From VFJJ01 sp031362415 (GTDB taxonomy: Bacteria > Actinomycetota > Acidimicrobiia > IMCC26256 > VFJJ01): a stretch of DNA of 64,000 nt. A program made the translations under genes and the position numbers. The stretch lies in assembly GCA_031362415.1 (NCBI GenBank), contig JANLSK010000329.1:23382-87381 (forward strand), given 5' to 3'. A model generated the notes under the pieces. It did no database searches and had not been told where the DNA came from. It saw nothing but the letters and a program-made list of their open reading frames with translations. This document shows positions 25,050 through 32,786 of the stretch, in pieces. Each line of letters begins with the position of its first letter. The stretch's first letter is position 1.

Positions 25050-25490
25050 TCACGGGCGAGCGTGGGGGCTGCACACGAGCAGCCCGATCTCATCGGAGAT
25101 CACGTCGATCTCCACGGCGACCGGGAGATCGAGGCGGAGGTCGCTCGGGGCGAACGAGTCGGCGAGGAGCGCGACGACCCGGAGGCCCTCCTCGAGCTCG
25201 ACCACGACCGACGCATAGGGCAGACGGGAGCCCATCCCCACCTCGAACTGCTGGTGCGTGGTGGTCCAGCTCCACACGACTCCTCGACCGGTGGCCGGCT
25301 CCCACGTCCACTGGTCGGAGCCGCAGCTCGGGCACAGGACTCGGGGGAGGTGTCGCCAGGCCCGGCACGAGCCGCACCGCTGGAAACGCAGCTCGCCGCG
25401 CCCGCACCAGGCGTAGAACTCGGCGTCGAGGCCCTCGGGCCGCGGCAGCGGTCGCTCGGGAACCCGAGGCTGGTCAGCGCGCTTGCTCAT
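25050..25490 (-). CDS. DUF35 OB-fold protein, ChsH2-like partner of Ltp
   Basis: A 146-residue protein with an N-terminal zinc ribbon (FQRCGSCRAWRHLP...VLCPSCGS, two CxxC knuckles) and an OB-fold that contains WSWTTTHQQFEVG, PYASVVVELEEGLRVVALL and VEIDVISDE. DUF35 proteins are scaffolds for thiolase-like lipid-transfer proteins; in cholesterol breakdown the DUF35 domain of ChsH2 holds the aldolase Ltp2. Its start at 25490 lies 64 bp downstream of the Ltp2-like gene on the same strand, so the two are an obligate pair (inference). A second pair of this kind is at 41250-42948. Confidence 0.88.
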   Translation of the reverse strand: MSKRADQPRVPERPLPRPEGLDAEFYAWCGRGELRFQRCGSCRAWRHLPRVLCPSCGSDQWTWEPATGRGVVWSWTTTHQQFEVGMGSRLPYASVVVELEEGLRVVALLADSFAPSDLRLDLPVAVEIDVISDEIGLLVCSPHARP

Positions 25491-25554
25491 CGCCTCTCCT
25501 CGCCGCTCGTTACCGCCGTCCACATTGCCGTCGACATCGGGGTCCACATCGGGG

Positions 25555-26739
25555 TCATCGTCCCCGGGCCAGGATGGCCAAGGAGCCGTCACCGAAGTCG
25601 CCCCATCCGGTGACGACACCGATCTCGGCGTTCGGTACCTGGGCGGGCCCGGCATCGTGGCGCAACTGGCGGACGAGCTCGACGACGTGGTTCATCCCCC
25701 ACATGTGCCCCTGCGACAGCAAACCCCCGTGGGTGTTGAGCGGATAGCGGCCACCGAGGCCGATCGCGCCGTCGGCCACGAAACCGGCGGCCTCGCCCGG
25801 TCCGCACAGGCCCAGCGCCTCGAGCTGGAGGAGCACCACGTAGGTGAAGCAGTCGTAGATCTCGAGGAGATCCACCTCGTGCGGCGAGATGCCCGCCATG
25901 GCGAAGGCCCGGGGTGCGGCGTCGCTCAACGCGATGCGGAGCGGGTCGCGGCGGCTGAGCAGATCGTCGGCCGGGTAGGGATGCGCCTCGGCCACACCCA
26001 GCACGACGGCTGGAGCATGGCGGAGGTCGCGGGCCCGCTCGACGCTGGTGATCACGATCGCGCAGGCGGCGTCGGTCTCGAGGCAGCAGTCGAACAGGCG
26101 CAGCGGCTCGGCGACCCAGCGGGCCTGAAGATAGTCGTCGAGCGTGAGGGGCCGGCCGCGCATGAGCGCCCGCTCATTGAGTTGGGCGTGGTTCCGGCAG
26201 GCGACGGCCACCGCTCCCGCGGCCTCGTCGGGCACGGCGTGGAGGAGCTTGTAGCGGTTGAAGAGCCATGAATAGAACTGGGCCGGCACCCTCACGCCGT
26301 AGGGCCGGTAGTACTGCGAGAGCGTGCGTGTCATGGGGTTGGGCCCGCTCAATGCCCGGTTGGCACCTCCGGCCGCAACGACGCCGGTCGAACGCATGGC
26401 CGAGTACCCGTCCCAGCCCACGACGCACACGACGGTGTGGGCGACGCCCGACGCGATGGCCATCGCTGCGGTCTGCAACGTCGCGGTGGAGCTGGCGCCG
26501 CCCATGGCGATGGTGCTGCTGTAGCGCAGGGTCTCGATGCCGAGGTTCGCGGCCAGTTCCTCGACGGTCACGAATCCCGGCGGCGGGATGACGCCGTCGA
26601 TGTCGCCCATCGTGAGTCCGGCATCGGCCACGGCGCGCTGAGCGGTCCTGAGCATCCGTTCGAGGTTGGGGACATCGGAGCCGCGGACGTAGTCGGTCTC
26701 GGCGATCCCCACCACGGCACAGGCTCCCGAGAGGTTCAT
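25555..26739 (-). CDS. Thiolase-fold lipid-transfer protein, Ltp2-like
   Basis: A 394-residue thiolase-superfamily protein. The start at 26739 (MNLSGACAVVGIAETDY) has a GGGAGA site ten bases upstream; an ATG five codons further out (26754) has none. The segment where thiolases carry the nucleophilic Cys reads STIAMGGASSTATLQ, so this Cys is missing. The Ltp-type motifs LLEIYDCFTYVVLLQLE and NTHGGLLSQGHMWG are present. Ltp2 is a retro-aldolase that splits the C-C bond of a side-chain 3-hydroxyacyl-CoA together with a DUF35 protein. The missing Cys and the adjacent DUF35 gene support that role over a thiolase. It is the third gene of the mscR operon. Confidence 0.85.
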   Translation of the reverse strand: MNLSGACAVVGIAETDYVRGSDVPNLERMLRTAQRAVADAGLTMGDIDGVIPPPGFVTVEELAANLGIETLRYSSTIAMGGASSTATLQTAAMAIASGVAHTVVCVVGWDGYSAMRSTGVVAAGGANRALSGPNPMTRTLSQYYRPYGVRVPAQFYSWLFNRYKLLHAVPDEAAGAVAVACRNHAQLNERALMRGRPLTLDDYLQARWVAEPLRLFDCCLETDAACAIVITSVERARDLRHAPAVVLGVAEAHPYPADDLLSRRDPLRIALSDAAPRAFAMAGISPHEVDLLEIYDCFTYVVLLQLEALGLCGPGEAAGFVADGAIGLGGRYPLNTHGGLLSQGHMWGMNHVVELVRQLRHDAGPAQVPNAEIGVVTGWGDFGDGSLAILARGR

Positions 26740-26792
26740 CGCCAGTTCTCCCATGGGTTCGGTGTCATCGCGTGCTCGGCCTGCCTCAGCTG

Positions 26793-27425
26793 TCAGTGCC
26801 CGCGATGGAGCCACTCGGCGAGGTGCGGGGCCTCGTCGCCGATCGTGGTGGAGTCGCCGTGACCGGTGTGCACCACGGTGGCGGCGGGCAGCACGAAGAG
26901 GCGATCGCGAATCGACTCGACGATGGAGGGGAAGTCGGAATAGGAACGCCCGGTTGCGCCGGGGCCGCCCTTGAACAGCGTGTCGCCGCCGAAGACGTGG
27001 CCCGCCTCGTCGTGCAGGCAGATACCGCCGGGAGAATGCCCGGGCGTGTGCAACACCTTCAGCCGAGCCGAGCCGGCCGGGATGAACTGCCCGTCGTCGA
27101 GGAGACGGTCGGGGGCAACGCCCGGGTACACGACGTCCCAGAGCATTCGATCGGCCGGATGGAGCGCAACGGGAGCGTCGACGATGTCCTGCAGCGCCAG
27201 CGCGGCGTTGATGTGGTCGTTGTGCCCGTGGGTGCACACGATCATCCGAACGTGGCGTCCACCGATGGCTTCGGCGATGGGACCGGCGGTGTGGGCTGCG
27301 TCGACCACGATCACCTCGGCATCGTCGCCCACCAGCCAGATGTTGTTGTCGACCTGGAAGTCGTCGCCGTCGAGAGAAAAAACTCCCGACGTCACGACCC
27401 GGTCGATGCGCGCCACACCGGCCAT
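26793..27425 (-). CDS. Metallo-beta-lactamase-fold hydrolase, MscR partner
   Basis: A 210-residue MBL-fold hydrolase. The metal-binding motif is THGHNDH (about 85-91). Further ligands are in LHTPGHSPGG and VFGGDTLFKGG, with a final VHTGHGDSTT. Such small MBL proteins are the neighbours of mscR in actinobacteria and are thought to hydrolyse the S-formyl-mycothiol or another thioester made by MscR; this is established by synteny, not by the sequence itself. The start codon lies 6 bp after the mscR stop, so the two proteins are made from one message. Confidence 0.88.
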   Translation of the reverse strand: MAGVARIDRVVTSGVFSLDGDDFQVDNNIWLVGDDAEVIVVDAAHTAGPIAEAIGGRHVRMIVCTHGHNDHINAALALQDIVDAPVALHPADRMLWDVVYPGVAPDRLLDDGQFIPAGSARLKVLHTPGHSPGGICLHDEAGHVFGGDTLFKGGPGATGRSYSDFPSIVESIRDRLFVLPAATVVHTGHGDSTTIGDEAPHLAEWLHRGH

Positions 27426-27431
27426 GTGCGC

Positions 27432-28607
27432 CTAGCCCTTGACCTTGGCCGTGGCGGCCAAGGCTTTGGTGGTGACCCGGGCCGTGGCCGCCCTGGTCTT
27501 GGCGCCCTTGCCGGGCTTGTCGATCGTGACGACCGAGCGCAGCACCTTGCCCTCTTCCATCTTGTGGAACGCGCTCTCGACCTCATCGAGGGCGATCGTC
27601 TCCGACACGAAGCGGTCGAGGTCGAAGCGCCCCTGGAGGTACAGATCGATGAGCATCGGGAAGTCGCGGCTGGGCAGGCAGTCGCCGTACCACGACGACT
27701 TGAGCGCCCCGCCCCGTCCGAAGAACTCGATCATGGGCAGATCGGGCATGCGCATCTGTGGGTTGGGAACACCCACCTGCACCACGGTGCCAGCGAGGTC
27801 GCGGGCGAAAAACGCCTGCTCGAGCACCGCGGGATGCCCGACGGCCTCGATGCAGAGGTCGGCACCATGACCGCCGGTGAGCTTCCTGATGGCCTCGACC
27901 GGGTCGACCTTGCTGGCGTTGACGACGTGTGTGGCCCCGAACTCTTTGGCCCACTTGAGCTTTCGGGCATCGAGATCGACGGCGATGATGGTACGGGCGC
28001 CGGCCAGCTTGGCCGCGGCGATCGCAGCATCGCCGACGCCACCGCAGCCGAAGACGGCGATGGTGTCACCGCGAGACACGCCTCCTGTGTAGGTGGCGGC
28101 CCCGAACCCGGCCATCACCCCGCAGCCGAGCAGCCCGGCCGCCTCGGGCCGAGCAGCCTTGTCGACGGGCGTGCACTGGCCGGCAGCCACCAGGGTCTTC
28201 TCGGCGAAGGCGCCGATCCCCAGCGCCGGCGACAGCGGACGGCCGTCGAGCAACGTCATCTTCTGGGTCGCGTTGAAGGTGGAGAAGCAGTACCAGGGCC
28301 GTCCCCGCAGGCACGACCGGCAGTTCCCGCAGACGGCTCGCCAGTTGAGCACGACGAAGTCGCCGGGCCGCACGTTGCTCACGCCCGGCCCGATGCTCTC
28401 GACGATCCCCGCGGCCTCGTGGCCGAGCAGGAAGGGGAAGTTGTCGTTGATGGCGCCTTCGCGGTAATGGAGGTCGGTGTGGCACACGCCGCACGCCTGG
28501 ACCTTCACCACGGCTTCGCCGGGTCCGGGGTCGGGAACGATGATCGTCTCGACGGTGACGGGCTTCTTCTTCGCCAGTGCGACGACACCCTTGACCTGTT
28601 GCGCCAT
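27432..28607 (-). CDS. mscR: S-(hydroxymethyl)mycothiol dehydrogenase / S-nitrosomycothiol reductase
   Basis: A 391-residue zinc alcohol dehydrogenase that oxidises the formaldehyde-mycothiol adduct with NAD and can reduce S-nitrosomycothiol. The catalytic zinc site is formed by Cys in ACGVCHTDLHYREG, GHEAAG and the later GCGVMAG; the structural zinc by CGNCRSCLRGRPWYC; the Rossmann motif is FGCGGVGDAA. The start has GGAGG seven bases upstream. The last 25-30 residues (KPGKGAKTRAATARVTTKAL) are a Lys/Ala-rich tail that the family usually lacks; it may bind nucleic acid or just be disordered. MBL, Ltp2-like and DUF35 genes follow as an operon, linking mycothiol detoxification to the aldehyde or formyl products of side-chain cleavage (inference). 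Confidence 0.9.
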   Translation of the reverse strand: MAQQVKGVVALAKKKPVTVETIIVPDPGPGEAVVKVQACGVCHTDLHYREGAINDNFPFLLGHEAAGIVESIGPGVSNVRPGDFVVLNWRAVCGNCRSCLRGRPWYCFSTFNATQKMTLLDGRPLSPALGIGAFAEKTLVAAGQCTPVDKAARPEAAGLLGCGVMAGFGAATYTGGVSRGDTIAVFGCGGVGDAAIAAAKLAGARTIIAVDLDARKLKWAKEFGATHVVNASKVDPVEAIRKLTGGHGADLCIEAVGHPAVLEQAFFARDLAGTVVQVGVPNPQMRMPDLPMIEFFGRGGALKSSWYGDCLPSRDFPMLIDLYLQGRFDLDRFVSETIALDEVESAFHKMEEGKVLRSVVTIDKPGKGAKTRAATARVTTKALAATAKVKG

Positions 28608-28752
28608 GGTGGCTCCTCCCGCGGGGAAACGGCGTCGGGAGACTATCGCCGTCGCCGCCTCCCCTCGGGGTGCAGCGCTGCGGGCCCCGCCGGCATTGAA
28701 GGACGGAGGCGGTTACCGTGGTTGGCCACTGCACTCGGCACGGGGGTTGGCC

Positions 28753-30012
28753 ATGCACACGAGGTTCCCGCTGCTCGATTTCGACGACTTCCACCTCGTC
28801 GAGCTCCCGGCCCGTCTCGCTTCGGGCCATGGCGCGTTGGCTCGGCCCGCGCTCGAAGACCAAGCACCCCTTGGCCTGCGTCTCCCCGACGGTCGGGCCT
28901 ACACGTACGTGGTCGACGGCGATTCGATCCGCATCGAGCCCGGTTCGGCGCTCGCAGCCACGCTCGTCGAGATGTCTCCCACGGTGTGGAGCGACTACGC
29001 GCACGAGCTGCGCACGGCCTTCGGGCTGCTGTACTCCGGTGAGGTGACGGCGGTGCGGGGGAGCGTCGAGACGCTCATCCAGTGGGAGCCGGCCATGCGG
29101 GCCATGATCGCCGGCCGTCCCGTGTACGACCCCGCCCGCGTCTCGGCGTCGTTGACTGCGCTCGACGGTTCGCCGCTCGATCTCGGGCGCTCGTTCCTCT
29201 TCGAGTCGCTTGTGGGCGGGCGGGCCGCTACGCGGGTCGCCGCCGACGAGCTCCGCCACTTCATGCACACGGCCGGCTTCGCGCACGTGCGGGGCGTGTT
29301 CGGGGCCGGCGAGCTGCAGGCGATCGTGGCCGAGGTCGAACGGCTGCAGGCCATGGCCCGTCCCGGCGACGACCGGTCGTGGTGGGCCCGCGACAGCTCG
29401 GGCTCGGAGATGCTGTGCCGGCTCATCTACATCTCCGAGCGGTCGGTGCTGCTCGCGGACATGCACCTCGACGAGCGGCTGCAGGCCTTGGTCGAGATGG
29501 TCCGGCCCGCGGACGTCGAGTTCGTCGTCGCGCCCGATCGGGGCGACGGCCACACGGTCGTCATCAAGAACCCCGGCGCCGTGGAGGGTCTCTCCGACCT
29601 GCCCTGGCACGTCGACTGTGGTCTCGGTGGCCATCCGGTGCTGTGCCCCACGATCAACGTGGGCATCCAGCTCGATCCCGCCACCGCCGAGAGCGGCCAG
29701 CTCCACTTCCTCGCCGGCTCGCACCTCACGTCGTGTCACCAGTTGAGCGCCGGTGAGATGCGCAGTGGGCGTCATCCAACGGTTGCCGTGACCACGCAGC
29801 CCGGCGACGTGACGATGCACTTCGCCCACTGCCTGCACGCGGCGCCGTCGCCAACGGCGCCTCCTGGCACACCCGGACGGCGGACCCTCTACGTGGGCTG
29901 GGACAATCCGGCATTGCTCGACGCGGTCCCGCCGGGCACCGGCTACAACGACATCGTGCTCCGATCGAGCGCCGACAACGTGGTGAGGTCGGTCCCCGAG
30001 CAGCTCCGCTGA
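28753..30012 (+). CDS. Phytanoyl-CoA dioxygenase (PhyH) family protein
   Basis: A 419-residue Fe(II)/2-oxoglutarate oxygenase. The metal triad is H-x-D in LPWHVDCGLGGHP and the distal His in MHFAHCLHAAP, and the 2-oxoglutarate Arg is in GRRTLYVGWD. The N-terminal 170 residues are family-specific and start at the ATG at 28753 (MHTRFPLLDFDDFHLVEL). PhyH proteins hydroxylate alpha to a CoA-activated or free branched acid, or other lipophilic small molecules. The gene is divergent from mscR (146 bp apart) and is followed at 30034 by an aldo/keto reductase. Alpha-hydroxylation of branched or isoprenoid acids would fit the catabolic neighbourhood (inference). Confidence 0.82.
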   Translation: MHTRFPLLDFDDFHLVELPARLASGHGALARPALEDQAPLGLRLPDGRAYTYVVDGDSIRIEPGSALAATLVEMSPTVWSDYAHELRTAFGLLYSGEVTAVRGSVETLIQWEPAMRAMIAGRPVYDPARVSASLTALDGSPLDLGRSFLFESLVGGRAATRVAADELRHFMHTAGFAHVRGVFGAGELQAIVAEVERLQAMARPGDDRSWWARDSSGSEMLCRLIYISERSVLLADMHLDERLQALVEMVRPADVEFVVAPDRGDGHTVVIKNPGAVEGLSDLPWHVDCGLGGHPVLCPTINVGIQLDPATAESGQLHFLAGSHLTSCHQLSAGEMRSGRHPTVAVTTQPGDVTMHFAHCLHAAPSPTAPPGTPGRRTLYVGWDNPALLDAVPPGTGYNDIVLRSSADNVVRSVPEQLR

Positions 30013-30033
30013 AGGCTGCGCTAGCTTCCGCAC

Positions 30034-30966
30034 ATGGACTACAGGAACCTCGGAACGTCCGGCCTCAAGGTGTCGCTGGCCGGGCTCGGCTGCAACAACT
30101 TCGGGATGCGCATCGACGCCGACCTCACCAAGGGCGTCGTGAAGGCCGCGCTCGACGCCGGTATCACGCTGTTCGACACGGCTGACATCTACGGCGGCGG
30201 CCGGTCGGAGGAGTTCCTCGGCGCGGCGCTGGCCGGGCACCGTGGCGACGTGGTGTTGGCCACGAAGTTCGGCATGCCCATGGGCAAGGAGTGGTTCCAG
30301 CAGGGCGGGTCGCGCCGGCGGGCCATCAAGGCGTGCGAAGACAGCCTGCGCCGCCTCAACACCGACTACATCGACCTCTACCAGTTCCACCAGCCCGACC
30401 CGTCGACGCCGATCGAGGAAACCCTTGGCGCCATGGACGATCTGGTCACCCAGGGCAAGGTGCGATACCTCGGCTCGTCGAACCTGGCCGGATGGCAGGT
30501 GGCCGAAGCCGAGCATGTCGCCCGTTCCGCTGGCGGGTCACGGTTCGTCTCCGCGCAGAACGAATGGTCGCTCCTGAGCCGCGACGTGGAGCGCGAGGTC
30601 ATCCCGGCCTGCGACCACTACCGGATCGGCATGCTGCCGTACTTCCCCCTCGCCTCGGGACTGCTCACCGGGAAGTACCGCCGGGGCGAAGACTTCCCGT
30701 TGGGCTCGCGGCTGGCGGCGTCGCCCTATTTCTCGGCCTTCGCCACCGACGAGAAGTTCGCCCAGGTGGAACGGCTGACGGCTGTGGCCGAGGAGCGGGG
30801 ACACACCCTCCTCGAGCTGGCCATGTCGTGGCTGGCGTCGCAGCCGTCGGTACCCTCGGTGATCGCCGGTGCCACCTCGGCCGAGCAGGTGACGGCCAAC
30901 GTAGCGTCGCTTGGATGGTCGATGACCGCCGACGACCTCGCCGCCGTCGAGACCGCCCTCGGGTAG
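30034..30966 (+). CDS. Aldo/keto reductase
   Basis: A 310-residue aldo/keto reductase beginning MDYRNLGTSGLKVSLAGLG. The tetrad residues are D48 and Y53 (LFDTADIYGGGRSE), K78 (VLATKFG) and H119 (DLYQFHQPD). NADP-binding features are present near SVIAGATSAEQVTAN. It starts 21 bp after the PhyH gene and is probably co-expressed with it. It could reduce the carbonyl product or substrate of that oxygenase. It is about as close to the AKR at 13098 as to other members of the family, so a simple local duplication is not indicated. Confidence 0.87.
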   Translation: MDYRNLGTSGLKVSLAGLGCNNFGMRIDADLTKGVVKAALDAGITLFDTADIYGGGRSEEFLGAALAGHRGDVVLATKFGMPMGKEWFQQGGSRRRAIKACEDSLRRLNTDYIDLYQFHQPDPSTPIEETLGAMDDLVTQGKVRYLGSSNLAGWQVAEAEHVARSAGGSRFVSAQNEWSLLSRDVEREVIPACDHYRIGMLPYFPLASGLLTGKYRRGEDFPLGSRLAASPYFSAFATDEKFAQVERLTAVAEERGHTLLELAMSWLASQPSVPSVIAGATSAEQVTANVASLGWSMTADDLAAVETALG

Positions 30967-31004
30967 CTGGTCAGGCGTACGGCCGGCCGGCTTCCGAGCA
31001 CGGT

Positions 31005-31199
31005 TTCCCGTTGGCGTCAATCGCGGGGCGGGCGTTGCACCGTGACGCTCAGGCCACCGACCTGGTGATCGTCGATCTCGATCGGACGGGACTGCTCGTC
31101 ACCGCAGAAGCGATCGCAGCCATGGGACACAAGGCGTTCACGATCATCGGCGATGTCCGCGATCCGGCGACGACGGCGGCGAACCGTGGAAATCGGTAG
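31005..31199 (+). pseudogene. Remnant of a short-chain dehydrogenase N-terminus
   Basis: A frame with a stop at 31197-31199 and no obvious start reads ...SIAGRALHRDAQATDL, then VIVDLDRTGLLVTAEAIAAMGH, then KAFTIIGDVRDPAT. This is the pattern of strand 2, helix B and strand 3 of a classical SDR (a GIGRA-like end, a VDLD acidic NAD specificity segment and the DV-x-D-P turn). The TGxxxGIG loop upstream and the whole catalytic half are absent. The piece fills the 348-bp gap between the aldo/keto reductase and the DUF2786 gene and looks like a decaying gene fragment. Confidence 0.45.
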
Positions 31200-31314
31200 G
31201 CGATGCGTCGGACACGGCTCGAGCGTAGATCGGCGCCCGATCGAGATCCCGTGACTGTCGTACCCCTGTGTCATCCTCGGGACGGACGTGCCGGGGCGAT
31301 GTCGAGGGAGTGCG

Positions 31315-32739
31315 ATGGGACGCAACGCCAAGAAGCGCAGGGCCGACAAGCAGCGAGCCCGAGCGGTCGACCGTCGAGATCAGCGTGATCGGGCGTCGGC
31401 TGGTTCAGGGTCGGCTGGTTCGGGGTCGACTGGGAACGGGCAGCCTCGGGAGGGCGAGCGGGCTGGGTCCACCCGGCCTGCCGGGCCCGACGGTTCTCGC
31501 GGGTCTGACGTCCTCGGCGGGTCTGGTGGTATCCGCGGGTCTGACGGTATCGGCAGTTTCGGCGGCACCCACGGTTCCCGCGATTCTCGCAGCTCCGCCG
31601 AGGCGGCGGCGGCCGACCACGGCCTGGGGGCGCTGAGCCAGGACCTCGACGCCGCGGTGGCGGCCGCATGGACACGAGGCTGGCAGCCGGCCGATCTTGC
31701 CCGCATCGTGCGCCAGGAGCTGGGGGTGCGAAGCGGCCGGCTGGCCGTCGACCTCATCGCGGCCGAGCGGGCCCGTACCGTCCAGACGCCGGTCGATCCC
31801 CGCTGGGAGGCGCAACTCGACGCGATCGAGTGCCGGGTGTGGTGGCCTCGAGACGGTGTCGCGTTCCTCGTCCATTGGGCCCGCCGGCTCGGTCTCAACC
31901 CCGTCGAGGCCGTCTCCTCGGCGGCGCCGGTCCTGCTCCTGATGCGCCGGCTCCCACGGCTGCCGATCCTCATCCCGCCGCCGGGCAGCCCCGTCCGCCC
32001 TCGATCGGCGAACGTCGACCGGCGGGGCGTCGATCCCAAGCTCCTGTCGCGGGTGCAGGCCCTGTTGGCCAAGGCCGAGTCGACCGAGTTCCCCGAGGAG
32101 GCCGAGGCGTTCACTGCCAAGGCTCAGGAGCTCATGGCCCGCCACGCCATCGACGAAGCCATGCTCGACGGGGTCGCCGGTGGTCGCTCGGCCGACGAGC
32201 CCGAGGGGCGGCGCCTCGGTGTCGAAGACCCCTACGCGATGCCCAAGGGCCGCCTCCTCAGCGAGATCGCGGCCGCGAACCGATGTCGGGCCGTGCTCTC
32301 GCTCGATCTCGGCTTCGGCACGGTGTTCGGCTTCCCCGTCGACCTCGACCACGTCGAGATGCTCTATGCGTCGCTGTTGGTCCAGTCGAGCGCAGCGCTG
32401 GCGGCGGCCGGTTCGGGCGAGCGCTCGGGCGCTCGGGCCCGCAGCCGGGGATTCCGGCAGTCGTTCCTGCTCGGCTTCGCCTTCCGGATCGGCGAGCGGC
32501 TCCACGTTGCCGTCCAGCACGCCACCGAGGAGGCCAATCGGGATCACGGCGCCGGGGTGCTTCCCGTCCTCGCCGGGCGTCGAGTGGCCGTCGACGAGCT
32601 CCAGACCAAGACCTTCCCGTCCACCCGCCAGCTCGGGTCCGTGAACATCAACGACGGCGCCGGCTGGCATGCGGGGCGAGCCGCAGCCGACCAGGCGTCG
32701 CTGGGCGCGGCCCGTCAGCGCCTCCCTGCGTCGATGTGA
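31315..32739 (+). CDS. DUF2786 domain protein with Ser/Gly-rich N-terminus
   Basis: A 474-residue protein. The ATG at 31315 (MGRNAKKRRADKQRARAVDR) has GAGGGAG six bases upstream. The basic start is followed by 70 residues of Ser/Gly/Arg low complexity made from near-repeated GSxG units. The middle carries the DUF2786 helical hairpin LLSRVQALLAKAESTEFPEEAEAFTAK (split: LLSRVQALLAKAEST and FPEEAEAFTAKAQELM) with the typical HAIDEAML. DUF2786 is common in actinobacteria and phage proteins and is thought to bind nucleic acid or serve a scaffolding role, though nothing is proven. A second conserved region includes RSRGFRQSFLLGFAFRIGERL. A role with DNA is inferred from the basic N-terminus. Confidence 0.75.
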   Translation: MGRNAKKRRADKQRARAVDRRDQRDRASAGSGSAGSGSTGNGQPREGERAGSTRPAGPDGSRGSDVLGGSGGIRGSDGIGSFGGTHGSRDSRSSAEAAAADHGLGALSQDLDAAVAAAWTRGWQPADLARIVRQELGVRSGRLAVDLIAAERARTVQTPVDPRWEAQLDAIECRVWWPRDGVAFLVHWARRLGLNPVEAVSSAAPVLLLMRRLPRLPILIPPPGSPVRPRSANVDRRGVDPKLLSRVQALLAKAESTEFPEEAEAFTAKAQELMARHAIDEAMLDGVAGGRSADEPEGRRLGVEDPYAMPKGRLLSEIAAANRCRAVLSLDLGFGTVFGFPVDLDHVEMLYASLLVQSSAALAAAGSGERSGARARSRGFRQSFLLGFAFRIGERLHVAVQHATEEANRDHGAGVLPVLAGRRVAVDELQTKTFPSTRQLGSVNINDGAGWHAGRAAADQASLGAARQRLPASM

Positions 32740-32740
32740 C

Positions 32741-32767
32741 GGTGCACCGGTGCACCGGTGCACCGGT
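32741..32767. terminator. Tandem self-complementary GGTGCACC array
   Basis: Three perfect copies of the palindromic octamer GGTGCACC (32741-32764) plus GGT lie right after the DUF2786 stop and 20 bp before the LLM gene stop. Because each unit is its own reverse complement, the whole array folds back on itself in either direction, suiting a bidirectional terminator between convergent genes. Confidence 0.55.
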
Positions 32768-32786
32768 TCGCCGGGACTTCGGGTGC

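Noticed and set aside
28066..30516. 816-codon minus-strand open frame over the PhyH and aldo/keto reductase genes
   Set aside because: Antisense shadow; the plus-strand genes have full metal and cofactor motifs and proper starts.
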